Notes: generated by a model from the sequence alone, not told the origin. A DNA stretch of 64,000 nucleotides from Marinobacter sp. 1-4A (GCF_016597725.1 NZ_VCGY01000002.1:186001-250000), one strand, 5' to 3'. Numbered from the stretch's first letter, positions 10,368 through 19,462 are shown. Translations and numbers: made by a program.

Positions 10368-12035
10368 TCATAATAAAAGGGTACGAATATCCCCCAGCAG
10401 TTGACTAAGCAAAGAGGTAAACCTCGCCGCATCAGCACCGTTCACCGCCCGGTGATCGTAGGATAAAGACAAAGGCAGCATCAGCCTAGGCTGAAACTCA
10501 CCCCCATCCCACACCGGCTTCATGGCCGCCCTGGAAACTCCGAGAATCGCCACCTCCGGTGTATTCACAATCGGCGTAAATGCCGTACCCCCAATACCAC
10601 CGAGACTGGTAATAGTAAAACAGGCACCCTGCATTTCTGCCGGCTTCAGCTCCCTGTCCCGCGCTTTCTGGGCAAGCTCGGCACTTTCTGCCGCCAAATC
10701 CCACAGCCCCTTCTGATCCACATCGCGAATCACCGGAACCATCAGCCCGTTCGGCGTATCCACGGCAATACCAATATGAATGTACTTCTTGCGAACCACC
10801 TCTTTGCGCTCCAGATCCAGAGACACATTGAACTGCGGAAGCTCAGCCAGCGCAGTTGCACAAGCCTTCAGGATGAATGGCAGAGGCGTCATCTTCACGC
10901 CTTTTTTCTCACCTGCCGTTTTCTGGGATTTGCGGAACGCCTCCATGTCGGTGATATCCGCATCCTCAAACTGGGTAACGTGAGGCACATTCAGCCAGCT
11001 GCGCTGCATATTGGTGGCTGTAACCGCCATCATCCGCGACATTGGCTCTTTTTCAATGTCTCCGAACTTGCTGAAGTCCGGCAGCTTAACCGCCGGTATT
11101 CCGGAGCCAGAAGCCGTTCCCATGCTGCCTTGCTGAGTCTGTTGCAATTGATGTTTTACATAATTGTTCACATCGTCTTTCAGAATCCGGCTTTTAGGGC
11201 CCGACCCTTTAATGCGAGTCATGTCTGCACCCAGCTCACGGGCCAGCTTGCGCACGGCAGGGCCAGCGTGAACTTTGGCGCCCGGTGAAGGCGGCTCATA
11301 AGTCGAACTTTGAGACTGTGCTTCTGGCTCTTTCTGCGACTGTTTTTCTGCCTTGGGCTCAGGCTTTGAATCTTCGCCAGAGTCAGCAGCAGGCGCTTCA
11401 CTTTCTACCTCACCGTCCTCGTCTTCCTCATTGCCATCGTCCGCAACGGTTAATTCCAAAAGCTTGTCGCCTTCAGACAACTTGTCGCCCTCAGCTACCA
11501 GAATCTTGACCACCTTGCCAGCGTAGGGCGACGGAATTTCCATAGACGCTTTATCGGATTCAACAGTCACCAGGGGCCCATCAACCTCAATAGTGTCGCC
11601 CTCGGCCACGTTGATCTCGATAACCGGTACGTCTTCCATTCCATCCAGAGGCGGCACCAGAACAGTCTCCTTACGCGAGCCGCCGGTTTTTTTCTTCGGT
11701 GCAGGTTTGCTCTCTTCAGGTTCAGGCTGTGCTTCAGAGCTGGCCTCGCTCTCCGCTTTATCTTCCGGCTCATCGCCGGTGTCATCATCCGAGGCTCCGC
11801 CAGCGTCCATCATCGCCACCACATCACCTTCTTTAACTTTATCCCCCACCTTCACACTGAGTTTGGTGATTTTGCCAGCACCGGGGGAAGGCAAGTCTAC
11901 GGAGGCTTTGTCGGTTTCAACCGTCAGGATCGAATCCTCCGCTTCAACCGAGTCGCCAACACTTACCAGAACATCAATTATCTCAACTTCATCTGCCCCG
12001 CCAAGATCGGGAACCTTGATTTCCTGTTCACTCAT
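10368..12035 (-). CDS. aceF: Pyruvate dehydrogenase E2 (dihydrolipoamide acetyltransferase)
   Basis: The 555-residue core subunit of pyruvate dehydrogenase; it transfers the acetyl group from lipoamide to CoA. There are two N-terminal lipoyl domains, with lipoylated Lys near residues 43 (ETDKAS) and 162 (ESDKAS), joined by Glu/Ala/Pro-rich linkers. A peripheral subunit-binding domain spans about 257-292 and the catalytic domain follows. The active-site His is in DHRAVNG near residue 528; Asn replaces the usual Asp of HxxxDG, a variant I recall from pseudomonad E2 proteins. The start at 12035 is only 10 bp after the aceE stop. No lpd gene (E3) follows. Confidence 0.95.
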   Translation of the reverse strand: MSEQEIKVPDLGGADEVEIIDVLVSVGDSVEAEDSILTVETDKASVDLPSPGAGKITKLSVKVGDKVKEGDVVAMMDAGGASDDDTGDEPEDKAESEASSEAQPEPEESKPAPKKKTGGSRKETVLVPPLDGMEDVPVIEINVAEGDTIEVDGPLVTVESDKASMEIPSPYAGKVVKILVAEGDKLSEGDKLLELTVADDGNEEDEDGEVESEAPAADSGEDSKPEPKAEKQSQKEPEAQSQSSTYEPPSPGAKVHAGPAVRKLARELGADMTRIKGSGPKSRILKDDVNNYVKHQLQQTQQGSMGTASGSGIPAVKLPDFSKFGDIEKEPMSRMMAVTATNMQRSWLNVPHVTQFEDADITDMEAFRKSQKTAGEKKGVKMTPLPFILKACATALAELPQFNVSLDLERKEVVRKKYIHIGIAVDTPNGLMVPVIRDVDQKGLWDLAAESAELAQKARDRELKPAEMQGACFTITSLGGIGGTAFTPIVNTPEVAILGVSRAAMKPVWDGGEFQPRLMLPLSLSYDHRAVNGADAARFTSLLSQLLGDIRTLLL

Positions 12036-12045
12036 GACGGTCTCC

Positions 12046-14709
12046 TTAGCAGTGCGCCGGGTTCGTTTTATTGCGATCGATACCGTACTTGCGCATGGCT
12101 TCAAGAACCTGCTCTTCCTTAACTTCACCATCTTTGGCCAAGGCCGACAGGGCGGCTACCGTTACGTAATAGCGGTCTATCTCGAAGAAACTCCGCAGTT
12201 TCTCCCGGGTATCACTGCGGCCAAAGCCATCGGTTCCCAGAGTCAAGAACGTTTTCGGGATAAACGCCCGCAACTGCTCGGAGTGCAGTTTGATGTAATC
12301 CGTAGAAGAAACCACCGGCCCCGTTTGTTTTTCCAAGCACTGAGTGACGAAGGCTTTGCGGGGCTTGTCATCTGGATGCAGCAGGTTCCAGCGCTCAACG
12401 TGCTGGCCATCGCGGGCAAGTTCGTTAAAGCTGGTTACACTCCACACATCCGAGGCAACGCCCCAGTCATCTTTCAGCATCTGAGCTGCGGCTCGCACTT
12501 CATTAAGAATTGCACCAGCGCCCAGCAACTGAACGCGCAGCTTTTTCTTGCCACCTTTTACTTCCACAGACTCGAACTTGTACATGCCCTTGATAATGGA
12601 ATCTTCACTGCCCTTGGGCATGGCTGGCTGTTCATAGTTCTCGTTTTCCATGGTGATGTAATAGAAAACGTTTTTATTCGCTTCAAACATCTCCTTCATA
12701 CCATGGTGGATTATCACGGCCATCTCATAGCCGTAGGCCGGATCGTAAGCCTTACAGTTGGGAATGGTGTTCGCCAGAACATGGCTGTGCCCATCCTGAT
12801 GCTGCAAGCCTTCACCATTCAGCGTAGTACGCCCTGCCGTACCACCAATCAGGAAACCGCGAGCTTGCATGTCGCCTGAAGCCCAGGCCAAGTCTCCTAC
12901 CCGCTGGAAACCAAACATAGAGTAGAAGGCGTAGAAGGGGATCAGCGGGAAGTTGTTGTTGCTATAGGAGGTAGCGGCAGCCATCCACGCGGCCATGGCA
13001 CCCCCTTCGTTGATGCCTTCCTGAAGAATCTGGCCTTTTTTGTCCTCACGGTAATACATGATCTGCTCACGATCCTGAGGCACATATTTCTGGCCCTCGG
13101 AGGTGTAGATACCCAACTGGCGGAACATACCTTCCATACCGAAGGTGCGAGCTTCGTCTGGCACTATTGGCACTATGCGCTTGCCAATACGCTTGTCTTT
13201 GACCAGTGCACCCAACACCCTCACAAAGGCCATGGTTGTGGAAATTTCCCGACCATTTGAACCTTCCAGAACCTGCTTGAAAATATCCAACTCGGGTATC
13301 TTGAGTGGCTGACAATCCTTGCGGCGCCGGGGATAGAAGCCGCCGAGTTCCTGTCGGCGCTTGTTCATATACACCAACTCGGGGCTGTCTGGCGCAGGGC
13401 GGTAATAAGGAACGTCTTCGAGCTCTTCGTCTTTCAGTGGGATCGCAAAGCGGTCACGGAACGCCTTGAGGGTTTCAATATCCAGCTTCTTCAATGAGTG
13501 GGCCGTGTTCTGGGACTCGCCCGCCGCGCCAAAACCATAGCCTTTAATGGTATGGGCAAGAATCACCGTTGGCTTTCCGTTCGACTCCGTCATCGCCTTT
13601 TTATAAGCGGCGTACACTTTGTACGGGTCGTGACCACCCCGGTTGAGCTTGTTGATATCCTCGTCAGTCCAGTCTTCTACCAACTTGGCCAACTGGGGGT
13701 ACTTCCCGAAAAAATGCTTGCGAGTGTACGCTGGACCGTTGTGCGTGAAGTTTTGCAAGTCACCATCACAGATCTCGTCCATGGTGCGCTGCATAACGCC
13801 GTTTTCGTCCTGATCAAACAGGGTGTCCCATACGCGCCCCCAAACGACCTTGATAACATTCCAGCCAGAACCACGGAACGAGCCTTCCAACTCCTGAATA
13901 ATCTTGCCATTACCCCGAACCGGTCCATCCAAACGCTGCAGATTGCAGTTAACCACGAACACCAAATTATCCAGATTTTCCCGGCCGGCTTTTGATATAC
14001 AGCCAAGAGTTTCGGGCTCGTCGGTCTCGCCGTCACCGACAAAACACCAAACCTTACGGTCACCCATTTCAACAAGTTCGCGGCTGTCGAGGTACTTCAT
14101 TACGTGGGCCTGATAAATGGCCTGAATCGGCCCAAGCCCCATAGATACGGTAGGGAACTGCCAGTAGTCTGGCATCAACCAGGGATGCGGATAGGAGGAA
14201 AGGCCATCGCCATCCACTTCCTCACGGTATTTATCAAGCTGTTCTTCGGTAAACCGGCCTTCAAGAAAAGATCGAGCATAATTACCCGGCGAAGCATGGC
14301 CCTGAAAATAAACCAGATCTGATTCGCGCTTTTCATCACCACCATGAAAAAAGTAGTTGAAGCCTACATCATAGAGTGTGGCGGCAGACGAAAAGGTGGA
14401 AATGTGACCGCCCAGATCGCCCGGGCGCTTGTTAGCGCGCACAACCATGGCCATGGCGTTCCAACGAATCAGCGAACGAATCCGGCGCTCCATAAAGAGG
14501 TCACCCGGCATCCGAGCTTCCTGAGTAGCCGGAATGGTGTTTCGGAACGGTGTAGTAATGGAGTAAGGCAACTCGGTTCCATCCCGGCTAGCGCGCTCAG
14601 ACAGGCGCTCCAGAATGTACTTAACCCGATCTATACCCTCGTTCTCTATGAGTGACTCAAGTGCATCAAGCCATTCGCTCGTTTCAATGGGATCATCATC
14701 CTGGTACAT
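12046..14709 (-). CDS. aceE: Pyruvate dehydrogenase E1, homodimeric type
   Basis: An 887-residue thiamine-diphosphate enzyme that decarboxylates pyruvate and acetylates E2 lipoamide. The ThDP-binding motif is visible (GDGETDEPETLGC ending in the NCNLQRLDGPVRGN region), as are TIKGYGFGAAGES and the C-terminal ALSALAKDGEV. The ATG at 14709 (MYQDDDPIETSEW) has a strong GGGGGAGG ahead of it and matches the family N-terminus. It is the first gene of aceE-aceF, and a long leader separates it from a divergent radical SAM gene. Confidence 0.96.
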   Translation of the reverse strand: MYQDDDPIETSEWLDALESLIENEGIDRVKYILERLSERASRDGTELPYSITTPFRNTIPATQEARMPGDLFMERRIRSLIRWNAMAMVVRANKRPGDLGGHISTFSSAATLYDVGFNYFFHGGDEKRESDLVYFQGHASPGNYARSFLEGRFTEEQLDKYREEVDGDGLSSYPHPWLMPDYWQFPTVSMGLGPIQAIYQAHVMKYLDSRELVEMGDRKVWCFVGDGETDEPETLGCISKAGRENLDNLVFVVNCNLQRLDGPVRGNGKIIQELEGSFRGSGWNVIKVVWGRVWDTLFDQDENGVMQRTMDEICDGDLQNFTHNGPAYTRKHFFGKYPQLAKLVEDWTDEDINKLNRGGHDPYKVYAAYKKAMTESNGKPTVILAHTIKGYGFGAAGESQNTAHSLKKLDIETLKAFRDRFAIPLKDEELEDVPYYRPAPDSPELVYMNKRRQELGGFYPRRRKDCQPLKIPELDIFKQVLEGSNGREISTTMAFVRVLGALVKDKRIGKRIVPIVPDEARTFGMEGMFRQLGIYTSEGQKYVPQDREQIMYYREDKKGQILQEGINEGGAMAAWMAAATSYSNNNFPLIPFYAFYSMFGFQRVGDLAWASGDMQARGFLIGGTAGRTTLNGEGLQHQDGHSHVLANTIPNCKAYDPAYGYEMAVIIHHGMKEMFEANKNVFYYITMENENYEQPAMPKGSEDSIIKGMYKFESVEVKGGKKKLRVQLLGAGAILNEVRAAAQMLKDDWGVASDVWSVTSFNELARDGQHVERWNLLHPDDKPRKAFVTQCLEKQTGPVVSSTDYIKLHSEQLRAFIPKTFLTLGTDGFGRSDTREKLRSFFEIDRYYVTVAALSALAKDGEVKEEQVLEAMRKYGIDRNKTNPAHC

Positions 14710-15389
14710 CAAACCTCCCCCTTCGCATCCAAAAATGCAGCAGGTACCGATCTTGGCATCTGCGCATGCGGTAAACATAAAGCTGCGACAACGACAGCTT
14801 CTTTAATGTGGGCAGCCTTACCTACAGCCGGCTAGCCAAAGACACCTTCACTTGTTCACAACGCTGTATTAACCAAACCTTATTCACCAAGCATAGAACA
14901 GCTTTTGCACTTTTACTGCCTGCCGCCATGGTGCAGCCAGCTTGCCGCCTCAGCTCCGTCAAACCTCTTATGCTCAGAACAAAAACTCGTAGGATTTTTA
15001 CTACATATCGACGAGAAAAACGGATCAAAATGTGAAGCAACCTAGTAAAACACAAAAATATTTACGATTAGTTACGCAATAGTGCCTTTTTTCAGAACAC
15101 CAAACAACTAGACTCCGACCAACGTCTTAGTCACAAAAAAATCGCTTTTTGTTACCGCGCTAAACGATCCCTCTTCAAAACACCACAGGACAAAAAACCA
15201 AATTGATTCAACTTTTCAATCACTTACCAAAATTACAGAATATCTCCTTCGCTTTCTGTCGCTCTTTTTTAATTAGACCTGAAACTAAACAATTATTTAT
15301 GTATACTCGCCTGCCCATTTTTTGACCATCGGAGCGGCGTTAATAACACCCTCCTGCCATTTCAGTCTTTCAACTACAGAGGGCGAACC
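14710..15389. other. Long AT-rich divergent intergenic region, aceE / radical SAM gene
   Basis: These 680 bp hold no convincing gene. The part from about 15050 to 15310 is markedly AT-rich compared with neighbouring coding DNA and has several T- and A-runs. It must contain the promoters for aceE (left) and the KamA-family gene (right). I see a plausible promoter for the latter at 15279-15307. I did not find an obvious operator palindrome. Confidence 0.5.
15279..15307 (+). promoter_or_regulatory. Candidate sigma-70 promoter of KamA-family gene
   Basis: A good -10 box TATACT (15302-15307) is preceded after 17 bp by a weak -35 CTGAAA (15279-15284). The predicted start would give a 5' leader of about 75 nt before the ATG at 15390. 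Confidence 0.4.
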
Positions 15390-16754
15390 ATGAACTCTAT
15401 CGTCACCTTTCCCAACCGGATTCCCACCACCGAATTCGAGGAACGACGCTTCAAGGTTTATACAGACCGCCAGCTAGACAAAATCGAGATCATTCAGAAC
15501 CTCCCCGAAGAGACTCTGTTTGAAATGAAGGTAGTGGCCAGCGTGCTGCCCTTTCGAGTGAACGAGTATGTGATCAACGAACTGATCAACTGGGACAAAG
15601 TGCCCAACGACCCCATCTATCAGTTGGTTTTTCCGCAAAAAGGCATGCTCAAGGACGAACACTTTGAGCGCATGGCCCAAATGCATCGGGACGGTGCCGA
15701 GAAAAAGGAGATTCAAGCCGTCGCCAAAGAAATCCGCGATGAACTGAATCCCCATCCGGCTGGCCAGATGGAAATGAACATGCCGAAGCTTGAAGGTGAA
15801 GTGCTGGATGGCGTGCAGCATAAATACCGCGAGACGGTATTGTTCTTCCCGGCACAAGGGCAAACCTGTCACTCTTATTGCACTTTTTGCTTCCGCTGGG
15901 CGCAGTTTGTCGGCGACAAAGACTTAAAAATGTCGAGCACCGAAGCAGACAAACTACATGGCTACCTGCAGGAACACACCGAAGTAACCGACTTACTGGT
16001 GACCGGTGGCGACCCCATGGTAATGAAAACCAAGAGCTTGGCTCAGTATCTCGAACCCTTATTGCAGCCAGAGTTCGACCACATTCAAACCATCCGCATA
16101 GGCACCAAGGCCCTCACCTTCTGGCCATACCGCTTTGTAACCGACAAAGATGCCGATGAACTGATTGATCTGTTCGCCAAGCTTGTGGATGCAGGCAAAC
16201 ACATTGCGATCATGGCCCACTACAACCACTGGCAAGAAATCACTACCGATATTGCCGAAGAAGCCATCCGACGCATCCGGTCAACCGGCGCCGAAATCCG
16301 CGCACAAGGCCCACTGATCAAACACGTGAACGACGATGCCGACGCCTGGGCCAAACTATGGAAGAAGGAAGTTCAGCTCGGCATCATCCCCTACTACATG
16401 TTTGTAGAGCGGGACACCGGCGCCAAGAACTACTTTGAAGTACCCTTGGCAGAAGCCTTTACCATTTACCGCGAAGCCATGAAAAAAGTCAGCGGCCTGG
16501 CCCGCACCGCTCGCGGCCCCAGCATGAGCGCCGGCCCCGGCAAGGTAGAAGTTCAGGGCATTACGGAAGTGAATGGCGAAAAGGTTTTCGTGCTGCGCTT
16601 TTTGCAAGGCCGAAACCCAGACTGGGTACAACGCCCGTTCTTCGCCAAATACAGCGAAACAGCCACTTGGCTGCATGAACTAGAGCCCGCCTTCGGAGAG
16701 GAGAAATTCTTCTTTGAGGATGAGTTTGAAGAAATGAAAAAGGGCAATGGCTGA
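15390..16754 (+). CDS. KamA-family radical SAM protein (lysine 2,3-aminomutase-like)
   Basis: A 454-residue radical SAM protein. The CxxxCxxC iron-sulfur motif is plain in GQTCHSYCTFCFRW (near residue 165). It is followed by the SAM-binding VTGGDPMVMK and an IRIGTKALTFWPYRF segment, like the lysine 2,3-aminomutase family. True aminomutases use PLP, and its lysine is not certain here. Members of this branch are often annotated lysine 2,3-aminomutase without proof, so the substrate is open; a beta-lysine osmolyte role is possible in a marine organism. It stands alone, divergent from aceE. Confidence 0.85.
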   Translation: MNSIVTFPNRIPTTEFEERRFKVYTDRQLDKIEIIQNLPEETLFEMKVVASVLPFRVNEYVINELINWDKVPNDPIYQLVFPQKGMLKDEHFERMAQMHRDGAEKKEIQAVAKEIRDELNPHPAGQMEMNMPKLEGEVLDGVQHKYRETVLFFPAQGQTCHSYCTFCFRWAQFVGDKDLKMSSTEADKLHGYLQEHTEVTDLLVTGGDPMVMKTKSLAQYLEPLLQPEFDHIQTIRIGTKALTFWPYRFVTDKDADELIDLFAKLVDAGKHIAIMAHYNHWQEITTDIAEEAIRRIRSTGAEIRAQGPLIKHVNDDADAWAKLWKKEVQLGIIPYYMFVERDTGAKNYFEVPLAEAFTIYREAMKKVSGLARTARGPSMSAGPGKVEVQGITEVNGEKVFVLRFLQGRNPDWVQRPFFAKYSETATWLHELEPAFGEEKFFFEDEFEEMKKGNG

Positions 16755-16800
16755 CCCTGATCATGTCAGCAGCCCCAAGGATTCCGCTACAACCGAATAG

Positions 16801-16956
16801 ATGAAACCAGACCTTGCGCCACCTCCTAGACAAGTTGGGATTAAAAAGACGACATTTTTTCTGGGAAAGAACAGTTTTGGTGGCGCAGGGTTGACAGGTA
16901 AAGCTGGTTTAGCGACGATTATCGACGGAAACAAGGATGAAAAGATTTTAAATTAA
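16801..16956 (+). CDS. Possible small Gly-rich peptide, first gene of unknown cassette
   Basis: A 51-codon frame beginning MKPDLAPPPRQVGIKK, with a central FGGAGLTGKAGLATIIDG and ending DEKILN. I do not recognise it. The ATG immediately follows an in-frame stop (TAGATG) and there is no good Shine-Dalgarno (an AAGGA lies about 19 nt upstream), so the start, or the gene itself, is doubtful. It could be a remnant of a larger gene. It ends 14 bp before the next gene. Its small size, glycine patch and position before membrane and exported proteins would fit a secreted peptide such as a bacteriocin precursor, but that is speculation. Confidence 0.4.
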   Translation: MKPDLAPPPRQVGIKKTTFFLGKNSFGGAGLTGKAGLATIIDGNKDEKILN

Positions 16957-16970
16957 ACAAGGAGTGTTTG

Positions 16971-17633
16971 ATGAGTAATATTGTTGCTGCAGAAAGATAT
17001 GTTACCGCCGATTTCAGAAGTGCGCCCCTGGTCGCTTTGGCGGATCTTATGGGCTTGGGAGCATTTCAGTCTCAGATAGCCAAAAATCCTGAAGTGTACG
17101 CCCCCATCCTCAACGGCATAGCACTCTACCGCCACCTTCCTTCAACGGAACGCCGACAGGTGAACAGTGCAATCATTAACAACGTTCCGTACGGCAGCCT
17201 CACAACGAAACTTATGGGGTTGATAGGCGAACTCAGCGTGCAGAACCGCTGGTACATGTGGTCACTGTCAGATGAAGAGCTAATTGAGTTTTTCAGATTC
17301 TCTCGCAATAAAGAAAAAACAACTAATCAATTTAACCCTCTAGCTCTTCCTGACTTTACGGTTGGATCCGTTGCTACTGGAATATTTTTGATGTCGCAAA
17401 AGGGGCCAAGAGCATATGTGAGCGCCCAACTACAAGCCCTTAAAGAGAGTGAACTTATTAAAGTCGTTGCCAGAAAACTCGGTGTAGGTAGTCAACTTTC
17501 GGGAACTCTAGGAGCTCTCAGCGTTCCAGCAATTATTGTTATTTCTGGCCTCAACATTATGGCCAAAAATGAATCTGCCACGGCAAAGAAAGAGCTTGCC
17601 GCTCGAGGGCTGCTAGCTTATAGCGAGCTCTAG
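16971..17633 (+). CDS. Unrecognised 220-residue protein with two hydrophobic segments
   Basis: The start at 16971 has a strong AAGGAG 8-10 nt upstream. I do not recognise the sequence. The first 110 residues look soluble and helical (LVALADLMGLGAFQSQIAKN, then a basic RHLPSTERR). Two hydrophobic stretches follow: about 135-150 (FTVGSVATGIFLMSQKG) and about 180-200 (GTLGALSVPAIIVISGLNIM). The C-terminus is charged (NESATAKKELAARG). It is followed after one base by a membrane-protein gene and is more AT-rich than neighbouring housekeeping genes. A pore-forming or membrane-targeted effector is one possibility, without homology evidence. Confidence 0.7.
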   Translation: MSNIVAAERYVTADFRSAPLVALADLMGLGAFQSQIAKNPEVYAPILNGIALYRHLPSTERRQVNSAIINNVPYGSLTTKLMGLIGELSVQNRWYMWSLSDEELIEFFRFSRNKEKTTNQFNPLALPDFTVGSVATGIFLMSQKGPRAYVSAQLQALKESELIKVVARKLGVGSQLSGTLGALSVPAIIVISGLNIMAKNESATAKKELAARGLLAYSEL

Positions 17634-17634
17634 C

Positions 17635-17943
17635 ATGTTGATTATTATGATTGCGACAGGGCTTTCTGGCGTCTTTGTGTACTACAGCCTTTTGCTTGGA
17701 CTGGCCACCAGAGAGCTTCCGAAAACTCGATTTTACTGGGCGCGTTGCGTTGGGGCTAATGCCTTTTTGTTATCTATCAGTGCCACGATGATTGCTCAAT
17801 ATTTTCACGCTGAGCTAAGCTATTTGTTAACACTTTGCTTGTGGCTTATATTCACACCCGCTCTTCATGCGGGTTATCTGGTAGCGCTTCGAGTGGCCAA
17901 ACGGCCAGATGTTACAGCACCGGAAACTCATAATGAGATATAG
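17635..17943 (+). CDS. Small membrane protein, three predicted helices
   Basis: A 102-residue protein, mostly hydrophobic. Helices are likely at about 1-24 (MLIIMIATGLSGVFVYYSLL), 38-60 (CVGANAFLLSISATMIAQYF) and 65-88 (LTLCLWLIFTPALHAGYLVA), with a short polar tail ending THNEI. I do not recognise the family. Its ATG is one base after the preceding stop, and its own stop overlaps the next start by 11 bp, so the three genes are translationally coupled. Size and topology resemble immunity proteins that protect against pore-formers, but this is inference from context. Confidence 0.65.
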   Translation: MLIIMIATGLSGVFVYYSLLLGLATRELPKTRFYWARCVGANAFLLSISATMIAQYFHAELSYLLTLCLWLIFTPALHAGYLVALRVAKRPDVTAPETHNEI

Positions 17944-18355
17944 AAACCACCGCTTAAAACCATCATCGCTTGTCTTGGCCAGTGTAGCTGCGCTAACTCC
18001 CCCATGCTCATTTGGAAATGAGCACCTTGAATTTGATCGGCGAATACTTCCAGTAGCAAGAACCTTCATCGGCTTATCACTTTGCTCAAATTTTGCGGCC
18101 TCGCATGGCGCCAGCGACAAAGCCGAAACATATCAAACAATCTCTGGGAGACTTCTAGAAACCATCAAATCGTCCAACTGGAGCAACGAAGCCATGCCAT
18201 CAGCAATGGTCGTAGTGTTCGATGAGCTATCAGAGCACCCAGAGCGTCAATACTCTGGCGCGTTATGCAGCACATTCAGGTCTAACGCCGAAACGTTTAT
18301 TTCTCAGGGCATGCACAAACAGAGTCTGGCAACTCACCAGAAGGGCTTGGAATAG
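17933..18355 (+). CDS. Unrecognised exported protein with two cysteines in the mature part
   Basis: A 140-residue protein with a plausible signal peptide (basic MRYRNHRLKPSS, then LVLASVAALTPPCSFGNE). In the mature part two cysteines stand in similar contexts (GLSLCSNF and SGALCSTF, about 60 residues apart) and could form a disulfide. I do not recognise it; the general layout recalls small periplasmic immunity proteins such as the Tai4/Rap type, but I see no decisive motif. The ATG at 17933 overlaps the end of the upstream membrane-protein gene. Confidence 0.6.
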   Translation: MRYRNHRLKPSSLVLASVAALTPPCSFGNEHLEFDRRILPVARTFIGLSLCSNFAASHGASDKAETYQTISGRLLETIKSSNWSNEAMPSAMVVVFDELSEHPERQYSGALCSTFRSNAETFISQGMHKQSLATHQKGLE

Positions 18356-18375
18356 AAACCTAAAGCATCCAACAA

Positions 18376-18430
18376 GCCCTCTTCTTCATGAGCGCCCCGT
18401 AAGAGGGCGGAACACTCACAAGAATCCGCC
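18376..18430. terminator. Overlapping hairpins between cassette and cnoX
   Basis: GCCCTCTT (18376-18383) pairs with AAGAGGGC (18401-18408), and GGCGGA (18406-18411) pairs with TCCGCC (18425-18430), so the two stems compete for the same bases. They lie between convergent genes. T-tracts are absent, so termination is only likely by position. Confidence 0.35.
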
Positions 18431-18434
18431 CCAA

Positions 18435-19298
18435 TCAATGCATCAGCGTATAAAGCTTGCGCCGATAGGTACGCACATCCGGGTTGTTATTACCCAGCTT
18501 CTCAAACAACTCTACAAAAGTGGTTTTCGCGACTTCGTCTTTGTATTTGCTATCGACTTGCATAAGTCGAATCAGCAACGCCATCGCTTCCGCGTTTTTT
18601 TCCTGCAAAACGTTGTGAAGCGCCAATAGGTGCAAAGCGTTAGGGTCCTTCGGGTCCTGCTCCAGAGCCATTTCTAAATCCTTCACGGGAGGGAGCTCTG
18701 CGGACTGTTTCAGGAACTTGATTCTGGCGGCCAGCTGTTTCGCCTGATGTTGCAGCTTTTCCTCCGGCGGCAGGCTCTCGAGCACCTGCTCCGCGGTTTC
18801 GATATCGCCATTTTCAGCCTTCAACTGGGCAAGATCAATCAGCACTTTCAGGTTCTCGGGGTCTTTCTGGTTCATGTCCGAAAGAATTTCCAGCGCACCG
18901 TCGATATCACCCTCATCCCAAATGCGGTGTGCTTTTTCGTATGGGTCTTCCTCCGGTAGCTGCACATGCTTCTCCAGCACTTTGCGGATTTCGCTCTCAG
19001 GCAAGGCGCCGTTAAAGCCATCTACCGCTTGGCCATCCTTCACCAAAATAACGGTTGGCAAGCTACGCACGCCTAGACTGGCAGTAAGCTGCTCCTGCTC
19101 ATCCGCATTGACTTTCGCAAGGCGAAACGCACCCTGATACTCGTTCGCCAGTTTTTCCAGTAAAGGCATAAGCTGTTTGCAGGGCGCGCACCATTCTGCC
19201 CACACGTCGACAAGCACGGGCGCGGACGACGAGGCATCCATCACCTCCTGCTGGAAGTTTTCCATGGTGGCTTCGAAAATATGGGGAGAGCTGCTCAT
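18435..19298 (-). CDS. cnoX: CnoX-like thioredoxin with TPR domain
   Basis: A 287-residue protein of the YbbN/CnoX family: an N-terminal thioredoxin fold (residues about 5-105), then tetratricopeptide-like helices to the C-terminus. CnoX holds unfolded proteins under oxidative stress and hands them to GroEL. Here the active site is WCAPCK, a complete CxxC, whereas the E. coli protein has SxxC, so this one may keep redox activity. I chose the ATG at 19298; a GTG three codons upstream is also possible. It is divergent from the Lon gene. Confidence 0.88.
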   Translation of the reverse strand: MSSSPHIFEATMENFQQEVMDASSSAPVLVDVWAEWCAPCKQLMPLLEKLANEYQGAFRLAKVNADEQEQLTASLGVRSLPTVILVKDGQAVDGFNGALPESEIRKVLEKHVQLPEEDPYEKAHRIWDEGDIDGALEILSDMNQKDPENLKVLIDLAQLKAENGDIETAEQVLESLPPEEKLQHQAKQLAARIKFLKQSAELPPVKDLEMALEQDPKDPNALHLLALHNVLQEKNAEAMALLIRLMQVDSKYKDEVAKTTFVELFEKLGNNNPDVRTYRRKLYTLMH

Positions 19299-19462
19299 GT
19301 TGGGCACCTGAAATGTTCGTAATGGGTTGAAGCGTAGATGGGGTCCCAGCTCTGAAATTCAAGAGTGGCTCTTCAGGGCTTTAATGCTCCTCACGCTTGA
19401 AAATACAACTTTAGACTCTAGGTAGGGATGAGACACACCTCCTATCAGGAAACAGATACGGC

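Noticed and set aside
10096..10404. Open frames on both strands inside the 10.1-10.4 kb gap
   Set aside because: They run through the inverted repeat and arise from it; composition and lack of a start signal argue against coding.
11593..12879. A 428-codon open frame on the plus strand opposite aceF and aceE
   Set aside because: It is antisense to two certain genes with full domain matches; its product is low-complexity and has no recognisable domain.
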